Assembly: GCA_009929175.1 (NCBI GenBank) | Contig: SABC01000004.1 | Coordinates: forward strand, 35,551 to 99,550 | Direction of reading: 5' to 3' | Length of the DNA: 64,000 nucleotides | Source: Bacteroidia bacterium | GTDB taxonomy: Bacteria > Bacteroidota > Bacteroidia > Bacteroidales > UBA932 | In this document: one piece after another, positions 53,706 to 64,000 of the stretch | Position numbering within the stretch: position 1 is the first letter of the stretch | Layout: the number at the start of each line of letters is the position of its first letter | The notes under the pieces: generated by a model | What the model was told of the DNA's origin: nothing | The model's input: only the letters and a program-made list of their open reading frames with translations | Databases searched by the model: none | Translations under genes and position numbers: made by a program

Positions 53706-54959
53706 TTATTCCAAAGACATGTCTTGCATCTCTTCGCCTTTGTAGAAACCGGCTTTGAGTTTTGTCTGTATCTCCCCGAATGCATTGAGAGTGTAGTCAA
53801 CGTCTTCCAGTGAGTGCATGGCAGTAGGTATCAGGCGGAACATCAGTACTCCTTTGGGAACTACCGGATAGGCTACAACCGAGCAGAATATCTTGTAATT
53901 TGTACGGAGGTCTATCAGGATGTTTGTTGCTTCAGCAACGTTGCCCTCAAGGAATACCGGCGTTACACAGGCCTCTGCTTTGCCAATATTGAATCCTCTT
54001 TCTCTTAGTCCCTTTTGCATTGCCCGGGTAACGATCCATAGCTTTTCGCGTAATTCGGGCATGGTGCGGATCATCTCAACCCTTTTTAGACACCCTTCGA
54101 CCAAAGGCATTGGAAGAGATTTTGCATAAATCTGGGACCTCAGGTTGTACCTTAGGTAATTGATTATCTCTTTGGGCCCGGCGACAAAACCACCAATAGC
54201 AGCCATAGATTTTGCAAAAGCTCCAAAGTAGAGGTCAATTTGGTCAATGACACCATAATGCTCAGATGTTCCCCGGCCGTTTTCGCCCATCACTCCAAAC
54301 CCGTGAGCATCGTCAATCAATATGCGGAACTTGTATCTCTTTTTGAGTTCAACGATTTTGTCAAGTATTCCAAGGTCGCCGGTCATTCCATAGACACCCT
54401 CGGTAATCAACAGTATGCCGCCGCCTGTCTCTGCAACCAGTTTGGTCGCCCTGGCCAGCGCTTTTTCGCATTTTTCTATGTCGTTGTGAGGGTAAACAAT
54501 CCTTTGTCCCATGTGCAGCCTGACGCCATCCATTATACACGCGTGGGCTTCGGAATCATATACAATGATGTCGTGCCTGTTGACAAGGGCATCAATTGTG
54601 GAAACCATTCCTTGGTAGCCAAAGTTAAACAGGTAGGCATCTTCCTTGAGTTCGAAGTCTGCAAGCTCTCTCTCCAGCTTTTCGTGTAATTCGGTGTGAC
54701 CCGACATCATCCTTGCTCCCATAGGGTATCCTAGCCCCCATTTTTCGGCAGCTTCGGCATCGGCTTTACGAACTTCGGGGTGGTTGGCCAGCCCAAGGTA
54801 ATTGTTGAAAGTCCAGGCAAGAACTTCAGTTCCGTTGAAAGTCATCCTTGGCTGGATTTGTCCTTCCAGTTTTGGGAACATGAAATAACCGTGAGCTTTT
54901 TTGCGGTATTGTCCCAGCGGACCACCTTCGTCATTTTTAATTCGTTCAAAAATATCCAT
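53706..54959 (-). CDS. Alpha-oxoamine synthase (serine palmitoyltransferase/cysteate acyltransferase type)
   Basis: PLP enzymes of this group condense an amino acid with an acyl thioester and lose CO2. The 417 residues contain NYLGLANHPEV, GARMMSGHTELHEKLE, the DDAHGFGVMG region and the PLP lysine in FAKSMAAIGGF. The sequence resembles the Bacteroidota enzyme set that makes sphingoid bases or, with cysteate, the sulfonolipid base capnine. The SDR gene follows by six bases, matching the second step. Serine versus cysteate cannot be decided here. It is 13 bases after an M23/LysM gene. Confidence 0.88.
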   Translation of the reverse strand: MDIFERIKNDEGGPLGQYRKKAHGYFMFPKLEGQIQPRMTFNGTEVLAWTFNNYLGLANHPEVRKADAEAAEKWGLGYPMGARMMSGHTELHEKLERELADFELKEDAYLFNFGYQGMVSTIDALVNRHDIIVYDSEAHACIMDGVRLHMGQRIVYPHNDIEKCEKALARATKLVAETGGGILLITEGVYGMTGDLGILDKIVELKKRYKFRILIDDAHGFGVMGENGRGTSEHYGVIDQIDLYFGAFAKSMAAIGGFVAGPKEIINYLRYNLRSQIYAKSLPMPLVEGCLKRVEMIRTMPELREKLWIVTRAMQKGLRERGFNIGKAEACVTPVFLEGNVAEATNILIDLRTNYKIFCSVVAYPVVPKGVLMFRLIPTAMHSLEDVDYTLNAFGEIQTKLKAGFYKGEEMQDMSLE

Positions 54960-54972
54960 AGTTAATAATTGA

Positions 54973-57877
<2,905 letters not shown>

Positions 57878-57886
57878 TTAAGGAAA

Positions 57887-57894
57887 CAAAGGTA
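57887..57894 (-). promoter_or_regulatory. -7 box TACCTTTG for the gyrB operon
   Basis: This minus-strand consensus box lies 27 bases before the gyrB ATG and directly downstream of a terminator. Confidence 0.6.
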
Positions 57895-57903
57895 ATCAAA
57901 TTC

Positions 57904-57942
57904 AAAAAAAAAACCTAATAAATTTACTTCATTTATCAGGTT
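57904..57942 (-). terminator. Rho-independent terminator after the beta-barrel gene
   Basis: A 12-base stem with one mismatch (57931-57942 with 57912-57923) and a seven-base loop is followed on the minus strand by a long T-run. It separates the TPR/beta-barrel operon from gyrB. Confidence 0.85.
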
Positions 57943-57968
57943 GTAATGTGAGGCTATTTATTTGGATA

Positions 57969-59798
57969 TCAGAGCTTAAATGAAATGCCTAAACCGCCGT
58001 TGAAACCTGGCATGGTATAAGTGCCGTATTCTACAATGGTTGAGTTTAAGATATTGTTGAGCTCGAGGTAAAACGATAGGTTTTTATTGTAGCTGTATGA
58101 GAGGGTAACGTTGGCCCTGAGGTATGCCCTTGTCTCGGCAACAGTCAAATTTTCCGGGGTACTCTCATAAACTATGCCCATGTTTGTGATGGTGGGTGTG
58201 TTGGATTTGAAAAGCAGATCTGCTGAGACAGCTATACGTTCTCTCCAATTGTACCGGCCGCTTGCCCTGATTGTTAATGGAGAATAATTGAAATGTTTGT
58301 CACTCTGGTTATCTTGGTCTTTGAAGGTGTAATACTCTGAGTTGAAAGATCCGCTGAATACGGTGCTGTAGTATGAGAGGTCGACTCCTGCTCCTAACCG
58401 GGTTTCGTCCCGGTAAAAAGCATCAATGCCGGCCCATGGTGATGTTGCAGAGTAAAACTGGTTTGGATTGGAGTAAAAATAGATTTGGTTGCGATACTCT
58501 TCGTAACCACCCCAAAAATTGAACGAGAAACGATCCATCAGGCTTCCCTTGATTCCGGCTCGGGCAATCACAGGTTGTTCTATATTTTTGATATGGATGT
58601 TTGGACTGATCCATGGATTGGATCTCAGCATCCTTTCGAATGTCATGAAGTTGTTTTGCCCATCGAGGAATCCATAAATCCAAAGCTTTTTTTGAACGAC
58701 TTCAAGAGAGGCACTACCGCTAAAGTAAATGTTGTAATCATTGGTGGTGCCTTCCCACCATCTGTTGTATTTTAGCCCCAGCTCAAAATCCCACCGCCCT
58801 TTTTTGAAAGTATACCTTGGATGTAGTTGCAGGTTACTTCGGTTAAGAGTGTCGGAGTAGAGAGGGGTGGCTGCTTGGTAAGAGGCCCCGGCCATCAGTG
58901 TGTTGTAACCTGCAAAACCTGCACCGGCATCAATTGATACTGATACGGTCTTCTCTTTTGGATTGTGTGTGTTGAGGTCATATTGAGGAGGCAAAGCATG
59001 TAAGAAGAGCTCATCAAGGGTGAGGATGTCGGATTCACGGATGGTAAGGTGGTTGGATTCTGAGCTAAGTCCGGTGTAGGAAATATGAGTACTGTAATGG
59101 AACGAGTTGTTTTTTTTGTTCCTGGACCTGGCATACATGGAGACTTTTGAAACGTTGCTCCTCTTGCCCATGGAGTCCCTCATGGCTGAGGCTTCATTAA
59201 AGGAACTGTATTGGGCGTTGAGCCCGTAGTAGCTGGCTGCAATAGTTTCGTGTGCGGCATTTATTCCGATTTCCCCGTTTTTCCAGCGGAATACAGGATC
59301 AATGAAAAATCGGTTTAAGGAAGAAGGAGCTGAATTTTTCTGTTCTCCCGGCTCCAGTCTGCCGCCGTCTAGCTGGATGTTGGGGAGTTTGGACAAATAT
59401 GAATTGTGCAGAGCCCCCATTGAGAGTGAGAATTTCTCTCCTGTCTTGGGCCTGATGAAAACCTCACCGTATGGGTTTAAAGGAAAATTGGAGCCGGCTT
59501 TTACAAACAACACAGGATAAGAGGGGGCTGCTCCGTGTTCTATGGTGGCAGCGGCAAGGGGACTGAACTCGTACAGATTTTTTATTGGTTTGTCAAAGAT
59601 TGAATAATCAAATGAGAGGTTAAACCTGCCCAAAGAGTCGTGGAAATTTCCCAGGAGTTTGCCCTTTGTTATCTCCATCAGGCGAGTGTCAAAATCCCTT
59701 TTTACCTCAAGGGTAGGGTCAATTGTCTGCTGGGCGGTAACCGGGGCTGCCAGGAAAAAGATTGCAATTATTGTGTGTATAAGCCTATTTGTTCTCAT
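57969..59798 (-). CDS. TonB-receptor-like outer-membrane beta-barrel without plug domain
   Basis: The 609 residues have a signal segment (1-23) and then an extended barrel with many amphipathic strands ending in an aromatic C terminus (GGLGISFKL). The strand pattern and the late ELNNILN motif resemble the barrel of TonB-dependent receptors, but the plug domain and TonB box are absent. ATG 59798 is used; the TTG start of the longer frame is rejected. It overlaps the giant TPR gene by 14 bases and is therefore coupled to it. The pair may form an outer-membrane complex of unknown function. Confidence 0.75.
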   Translation of the reverse strand: MRTNRLIHTIIAIFFLAAPVTAQQTIDPTLEVKRDFDTRLMEITKGKLLGNFHDSLGRFNLSFDYSIFDKPIKNLYEFSPLAAATIEHGAAPSYPVLFVKAGSNFPLNPYGEVFIRPKTGEKFSLSMGALHNSYLSKLPNIQLDGGRLEPGEQKNSAPSSLNRFFIDPVFRWKNGEIGINAAHETIAASYYGLNAQYSSFNEASAMRDSMGKRSNVSKVSMYARSRNKKNNSFHYSTHISYTGLSSESNHLTIRESDILTLDELFLHALPPQYDLNTHNPKEKTVSVSIDAGAGFAGYNTLMAGASYQAATPLYSDTLNRSNLQLHPRYTFKKGRWDFELGLKYNRWWEGTTNDYNIYFSGSASLEVVQKKLWIYGFLDGQNNFMTFERMLRSNPWISPNIHIKNIEQPVIARAGIKGSLMDRFSFNFWGGYEEYRNQIYFYSNPNQFYSATSPWAGIDAFYRDETRLGAGVDLSYYSTVFSGSFNSEYYTFKDQDNQSDKHFNYSPLTIRASGRYNWRERIAVSADLLFKSNTPTITNMGIVYESTPENLTVAETRAYLRANVTLSYSYNKNLSFYLELNNILNSTIVEYGTYTMPGFNGGLGISFKL

Positions 59799-62700
59799 TA
59801 CTAGTCTTTTTAATCTCTTCAATCCTTGAAAGTCTGATCTTTAACTGTTCCTCAATGTCGTCGCGGGTATCGCTTTGGTAGGATTCCAATATGCTTTTAT
59901 AGGTTGCCTCTGCCTGCTCCAGATTACCCCTTTCGGCAAAACTATCTCCTAAAAGTATATAGCTTTTTGCAAGCCAGTAGCTTTGCGGAGTCCTAGAGTC
60001 GGCAAAATCATAAACTTCTTTCTCTACCTTTGAAAATTCTCCTTTGTCAAAAGCATCTGATATGATAAGATATGTGCTCTCTGCCCCTTCGGGGGTCATT
60101 TTGGACTTGGCAAGCTCTTTGAGATACCTGAGTGCTGTTTCCCTTTCGCCTGATAGGTAGTGTGATTTGGCAATTACATAATTGCATCGCACTTTGTCGT
60201 TTTCGGATATGTTGAGACTCAAAGCCCTGCCAGCTTCGGATATGGCATTTGCAAATTGTCTGTCCATAAAGTACGAGTTCATCAGTCCTTTTGCAGCTTC
60301 GATAATATTGTTTTCCAGTTTTGCAATCCTTGATAGTGAGGAGTATGCTTTGGCTGCCTGCCTGTAATTCTCAAGATTGTAGGAAATCCTGGCATAATTG
60401 AGTGTGGCCAGTTCGGTAAAGGAGCCTTCTCCAATCTCCATGACTTTGAGGAATGCATCGAGGGCCAAATCGGGTTTGGCTATTTTTTGGTATGACTCCC
60501 CAAGGTAAAACCATGCTTGAGCGCTTTTGGTACCCTGTGGGTAGCTTTTGAGGAAAGAGTTGAGGGAGGTTATTGCCTGAGCGTGGTTGCCCGATAAAAA
60601 CTGTTTTTCGGCAGAACTGAAAATAATGAGTTCCCTTTCCGAAGAACTCCTGGTTTGAGACATACCAAGCCCGTCAAGGTAGCTAAGGAATTCCTCAGCC
60701 CTGCCGGAATCTTTGTAGATGTTTTCCAGCCCGGCTACCGCATTTTGGGCCTCAGGAGATTTAGGGTTCTCTTCCAGTATCTGTTTGTAGTACCCTATTG
60801 CCTTATTGCTCTCACCTTTGTTAAGATATACAAGCCCAAGTTCCAGTAAGGCCTTGGGATGGTACGTTGTGTTTGAATAGCTGTTGCTCAGCTCAGTAAG
60901 ATAGGCTATAGCTTGGTCATCTTCTCCTGTCTGGATAAGAGTCCTTCCAAGTTCGTAAAGTATTTCGGGGTAAAGGGTGCCTGAGACAGCACCTTGTGTG
61001 ACCAATTCTTTGAGCAGAGTACCTTTTTCCTTTTCCTTGCCCAGCAACCCTGTGACAATGGCAACCTGGTACCTGGAGTATTGCTTGAGTAACCTGTTGG
61101 ATGGAGATACGGCAGAAAAAGCATTGATTGCATCTTCGTACTTTCGTTGCATGAAGAGGCAGTCACCAAGCCGGGCAGTGGCCTCATCGTAATAAAGAAT
61201 CTCTCCTCTTGAGAGATTGAGGTACCTTTTGAACCAGGATTCGGCTTTAGGGAAGTCCCCCAGCTTGAAGTAGCCGTAGGCAAGGTTGTAGAGGGCTGTC
61301 GGATACTCGTTGCTTCCTTTGAAATGCTGGTTGTTGGTGGCCAGCTCCAGGTTGATCTCCACCGACCTCCTGAATTGGTTGTTCCGGTAGTAGGCCTCTG
61401 CAAGCCAAAAACGGGTTACATTATACAGGCTGGTGTTGTACTGTCCGTTAGTCATGGATAGTTCAAATACCTGGATGGCATCACGGTATGCCCCCAGGGA
61501 AAGCAGCTGCATCCCCCTCAGGAAGGTTGCTTTTTGAAGGTTGACAATATCTTTGGACGAGGGATTGCGGATTGTCCTGAGTGCCTCGATTGCCGACTTG
61601 TAATCCTGGTTCACAAGATAAGAGTTTGCAACGTAGTTTTGGATTTCGTTGAACTTATCTTCAGAGGGGGAGTAGGTGTCAAGGTAGCGACGGAATGGCG
61701 AGATATCGGAGTTGAGGTCAAATGACAACTTTGCGTAATTGAACATTGCATCTTCTTTGATGGTAAGGTCATACAACCCTTGAGAAGCAATTTTGAAACT
61801 ATTTAGGGCCTCCACCTTGTTTTTTGTCTCGATGTAACACCTTCCCATGTGGTATGCTGCGTTTTGTGTAAGGCTGTCGTCTTCTCCGGTCACTTGGGCA
61901 AACAGCTCTATAGCTTCGTCAAACTTGCTTTGACTGTAGGCAATCATGGCTGCATAGTAAATCTCGCTCCTCGAAAGTGAGCTGCGCGACAGGGTGTATC
62001 TGTCAAAATAAAACTTTGCCTTTTGGTTATCACCCAAAGCAAAGAATGATTCTGACACAAGTCGCGCACTTTTGTCTTTATGTTCGCCTGAAAGTTGGTT
62101 GTATAGCGATTCACCGTTAATAACCACATAGTTGTGGTCTCCCATCATAAAATGGCTTTCGAGAAGGTAGTAACGACTCAAAAGGTTGAACCTGGGGTCC
62201 TTTTCGATCTTGGCAAAATAGCCGGAGGCATTTATGAAATCTTTCTTTAGGTAGTAAGTATGAGCCAGATAGTATGTTGCCGGAGCAGTATATCCATCGT
62301 AAAAGGAGTTGATTACCACCAAAAGTTTTTCGGTTGCCTGTTGAATGTCTCCCCCTTTCAAATGAGAATAACCGGTTTTGAAGTGGTATTCGTTCCTGAG
62401 TTTACGCTCCAGCCTGCCAGGATTAATTGTGCCGTAAACAGAGAGTGCTCCGGCAAAATCGTTTTTGTCGAACAGGTATCCTGCGTACCTGAATCTGACC
62501 AATGGTAGCATGGAACTCTCTCCGTATAGTTTTTCGAATCGGGAAAATTTGCCAACGGCATCGGAGTGTGAAGATTCTATTGCTATTAGTGTCATATACC
62601 CCTCTATCCCGGGCAGTAATCCGCTTTTTTGCTGCATGGCTGTGGGTACAATCTTTTGGAGAAGCTGGTATGACGGCTCCAGCATACCTTTGTGGTACAG

Positions 62701-62853
62701 CTCAATTGCGTTTTTATAGTATTCCCTTATATCGTCGCCGGTATCCCGGCCTGCCAGCAATGTTATTTGCATGGTGGCAAGAAGCAATATTACAAAAAGT
62801 AATTTTGGGTTGCCGGATAGTTTCATTGTACTTTTATTGGATTTAATATTCAT
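59785..62853 (-). CDS. Very large tetratricopeptide-repeat protein, exported
   Basis: The 1022 residues begin with a signal segment near 15-35 and are filled with TPR-like units from about 45 to 1010, many with the A-x3-Y-x-L-A/G spacing. No catalytic domain is seen. The start is ATG 62853 or ATG 62826; the -7 box at 62862-62869 would leave almost no leader for the first, so 62826 may be the real one. It precedes the beta-barrel gene with a 14-base overlap, a gene pair I recall from other Bacteroidota. It probably acts in the periplasm as a scaffold for the barrel. Confidence 0.82.
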   Translation of the reverse strand: MNIKSNKSTMKLSGNPKLLFVILLLATMQITLLAGRDTGDDIREYYKNAIELYHKGMLEPSYQLLQKIVPTAMQQKSGLLPGIEGYMTLIAIESSHSDAVGKFSRFEKLYGESSMLPLVRFRYAGYLFDKNDFAGALSVYGTINPGRLERKLRNEYHFKTGYSHLKGGDIQQATEKLLVVINSFYDGYTAPATYYLAHTYYLKKDFINASGYFAKIEKDPRFNLLSRYYLLESHFMMGDHNYVVINGESLYNQLSGEHKDKSARLVSESFFALGDNQKAKFYFDRYTLSRSSLSRSEIYYAAMIAYSQSKFDEAIELFAQVTGEDDSLTQNAAYHMGRCYIETKNKVEALNSFKIASQGLYDLTIKEDAMFNYAKLSFDLNSDISPFRRYLDTYSPSEDKFNEIQNYVANSYLVNQDYKSAIEALRTIRNPSSKDIVNLQKATFLRGMQLLSLGAYRDAIQVFELSMTNGQYNTSLYNVTRFWLAEAYYRNNQFRRSVEINLELATNNQHFKGSNEYPTALYNLAYGYFKLGDFPKAESWFKRYLNLSRGEILYYDEATARLGDCLFMQRKYEDAINAFSAVSPSNRLLKQYSRYQVAIVTGLLGKEKEKGTLLKELVTQGAVSGTLYPEILYELGRTLIQTGEDDQAIAYLTELSNSYSNTTYHPKALLELGLVYLNKGESNKAIGYYKQILEENPKSPEAQNAVAGLENIYKDSGRAEEFLSYLDGLGMSQTRSSSERELIIFSSAEKQFLSGNHAQAITSLNSFLKSYPQGTKSAQAWFYLGESYQKIAKPDLALDAFLKVMEIGEGSFTELATLNYARISYNLENYRQAAKAYSSLSRIAKLENNIIEAAKGLMNSYFMDRQFANAISEAGRALSLNISENDKVRCNYVIAKSHYLSGERETALRYLKELAKSKMTPEGAESTYLIISDAFDKGEFSKVEKEVYDFADSRTPQSYWLAKSYILLGDSFAERGNLEQAEATYKSILESYQSDTRDDIEEQLKIRLSRIEEIKKTSNENK

Positions 62854-62861
62854 TTAAGGTT

Positions 62862-62869
62862 CAAATTTA
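62862..62869 (-). promoter_or_regulatory. -7 box TAAATTTG for the TPR/barrel operon
   Basis: This is the minus-strand half of a 17-base palindrome made of two opposed -7 boxes. The other half is the ftsE promoter. Confidence 0.55.
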
Positions 62870-62870
62870 G

Positions 62871-62878
62871 TAAATTTG
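62871..62878 (+). promoter_or_regulatory. -7 box TAAATTTG for ftsE
   Basis: This plus-strand box lies one base from the leftward box and eight bases before ATG 62887, so ATG 62899 may be the true start. Confidence 0.55.
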
Positions 62879-62886
62879 CCAGAATA

Positions 62887-63621
62887 ATGGTTAAAATTAT
62901 GCAGGAAGAGAAGAGCCCTTTGATTGAACTGACCGGATGTGATATTGCAAAAGAGGAGAACTTGATACTGACCGATGTCAGCATCAAGGTATACCGCGGA
63001 GATTTTGTTTACGTGATTGGAAGGGTTGGAAGTGGCAAGACCTCAATAATCAAGACGATTATCGGAGAGATACCTTTAAAAAAGGGGAGTGGAACAGTTG
63101 CGGGCTTCTCGCTCGAGAAACTTCGGGACCGTGAAATACCGTACCTAAGGAGGAGGATTGGTGTGGTTTTCCAGGATTTCCAGCTGTTGTCGGACAGATC
63201 TGTATACGAAAACCTACACTTTGTTTTGATGGCTACCGGCTGGAGGAACAACAAGGAGACCGACAATTTAATACGCGAGAGGCTGGAAAGTGTCGATATG
63301 TTACGCAAAAGCCACAAAATGCCCCACCAGCTTTCGGGCGGGGAGCAGCAAAGGGTGGCTATAGCAAGGGCTTTGCTCAATAACCCCGAAATCATTCTTG
63401 CAGATGAACCTACAGGTAACCTGGATTCCGAAACGGCGATGGAGATAATGCAGTTATTTACCGAGATCCACAGGCTTTACGAGCCATCAATCATCTTTGT
63501 TACCCACAACCGTGCACTCTACAAGAGATACCCAGGGAGGGTTCTGGTATGTGAAAATATGAATTGCAGGGAGTTGGAGATGTCTGAAGAGATCGACCTG
63601 ACACAATTGCTGGATATTTGA
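62887..63621 (+). CDS. ftsE: Cell division ATP-binding protein FtsE
   Basis: FtsE is the ABC ATPase that with FtsX controls peptidoglycan hydrolases at the division site. The 244 residues show Walker [10 protein letters not shown] near residue 42, VVFQDFQLL, the signature [16 protein letters not shown] and Walker [13 protein letters not shown] short acidic C-terminal tail is added. ftsX is not adjacent. ATG 62899 is an alternative start that would restore a normal leader. nth follows five bases later. Confidence 0.9.
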   Translation: MVKIMQEEKSPLIELTGCDIAKEENLILTDVSIKVYRGDFVYVIGRVGSGKTSIIKTIIGEIPLKKGSGTVAGFSLEKLRDREIPYLRRRIGVVFQDFQLLSDRSVYENLHFVLMATGWRNNKETDNLIRERLESVDMLRKSHKMPHQLSGGEQQRVAIARALLNNPEIILADEPTGNLDSETAMEIMQLFTEIHRLYEPSIIFVTHNRALYKRYPGRVLVCENMNCRELEMSEEIDLTQLLDI

Positions 63622-63626
63622 CAGTT

Positions 63627-64000
63627 ATGACAAAAAAAGAGAGGTACAGGTTTGTCCTTGATTGGTTTGGGACCAATATGCCGGTTGCAGAGAGCGAACT
63701 CTCCTATAGGAATCCTTTTGAACTTTTGGTTGCCGTTATACTGTCTGCACAGTGTACAGACAAAAGAGTCAATATTGTAACTCCTGCTTTATTTGACAAA
63801 TTCCCCGATGCCCTTTCGATGAGCCGGTCAAATGCGGATGATATTTTCAATTATATTTCTTCTGTTACATATCCAAGGAACAAAAGCAACCACCTGTACA
63901 ACATGTCCTTGATGCTTGTTAATGAGTTTGGTTCACAGGTTCCTTCCGATGTGTCACTGCTGCAAAAGCTACCGGGAGTAGGCCGCAAAACAGCAAATGT
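63627..64000 (+). CDS. nth: Endonuclease III, N-terminal part (partial)
   Basis: This DNA glycosylase/lyase removes oxidised pyrimidines. The 124 visible residues begin MTKKERYRFV and contain NPFELLVAVILSAQCTDKRVN, then LPGVGRKTANV, which is the start of the helix-hairpin-helix motif. The catalytic Lys and Asp and the Fe-S cluster cysteines lie beyond the window. It follows ftsE by five bases. Confidence 0.93.
   Translation, partial: MTKKERYRFVLDWFGTNMPVAESELSYRNPFELLVAVILSAQCTDKRVNIVTPALFDKFPDALSMSRSNADDIFNYISSVTYPRNKSNHLYNMSLMLVNEFGSQVPSDVSLLQKLPGVGRKTAN

Overview
The window is a gene-dense stretch of a Bacteroidota chromosome, most likely from the order Bacteroidales and from an anaerobe. 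The evidence is the promoter type, with TAnnTTTG -7 boxes ahead of most transcription units and almost no Shine-Dalgarno sequences. It also rests on families typical of the phylum: DUF4293, a Porin_10-type porin, DUF5672, the Bacteroidota-type second UvrA, a serine-type sulfatase with its anSME, and an alpha-oxoamine synthase/SDR lipid pair. Strictly anaerobic redox proteins point to the lifestyle. I see no phage, insertion sequence, CRISPR array or integron. No stretch longer than about 230 bases lacks a gene.

Layout. 1-9.1 kb: the end of a RelA/SpoT protein, uvrA, an M28-type peptidase, mtgA, a TPR protein, DUF4293, a nucleoside phosphorylase and a transglutaminase-core protein. 9.2-13.7 kb: a LolC/E-type permease, an MltF-like lytic transglycosylase and a porin. 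13.7-18.7 kb: a compact five-gene leftward operon joining NAD salvage (pncB, nicotinamidase) to a ROK kinase, an MFS transporter and an SIS isomerase. 18.7-24.3 kb: a CPBP protease, then a leftward operon DUF134 regulator - NifX-like - Mrp ATPase - HdrC - HdrB - NhaD antiporter. 24.4-33.5 kb: S9 peptidase, dnaK, panB, pseudouridine synthase, nadD-gmk-creatininase family, class II aldolase and photolyase. 33.6-37.9 kb: a serine-type sulfatase with its radical SAM maturase, DUF5672 and a TSUP exporter. 38-42.6 kb: grpE-dnaJ-M23 peptidase-anmK. 42.6-44.3 kb: rplS, tRNA-Arg and a glycerophosphodiesterase lipoprotein. 44.4-46.8 kb: DUF5320 - MinD/ferredoxin - MinD/ferredoxin - NifX-like. 46.8-51.7 kb: a leftward operon AIRS-C-like protein - ubiE - cardiolipin synthase - CPA2 antiporter. 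51.8-64 kb: tRNA-Leu, a D-2-hydroxyacid dehydrogenase, gyrB-M23/LysM-oxoamine synthase-SDR, a beta-barrel/giant TPR pair, ftsE and the start of nth.

The most interesting signal is a pair of nearly identical operator-promoters 20 kb apart. One precedes the DUF134-NifX-Mrp-HdrCB-NhaD operon, and the other precedes the DUF5320-MinD-MinD-NifX operon. In each, a TGAAC-N4-GTTCA-like inverted repeat abuts the same TATCTTTG -7 box, and 22 of 24 bases match. This suggests one regulon, perhaps controlled by the DUF134 protein, that runs a split anaerobic iron-sulfur/redox module. The module has three P-loop ATPases, two NifX-like cluster carriers and an HdrBC pair without HdrA. Its substrate is unknown.

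Functional assignments rest on recognising motifs and families by eye. No searches were run. Promoters, operators and terminators are consensus matches and have not been tested.
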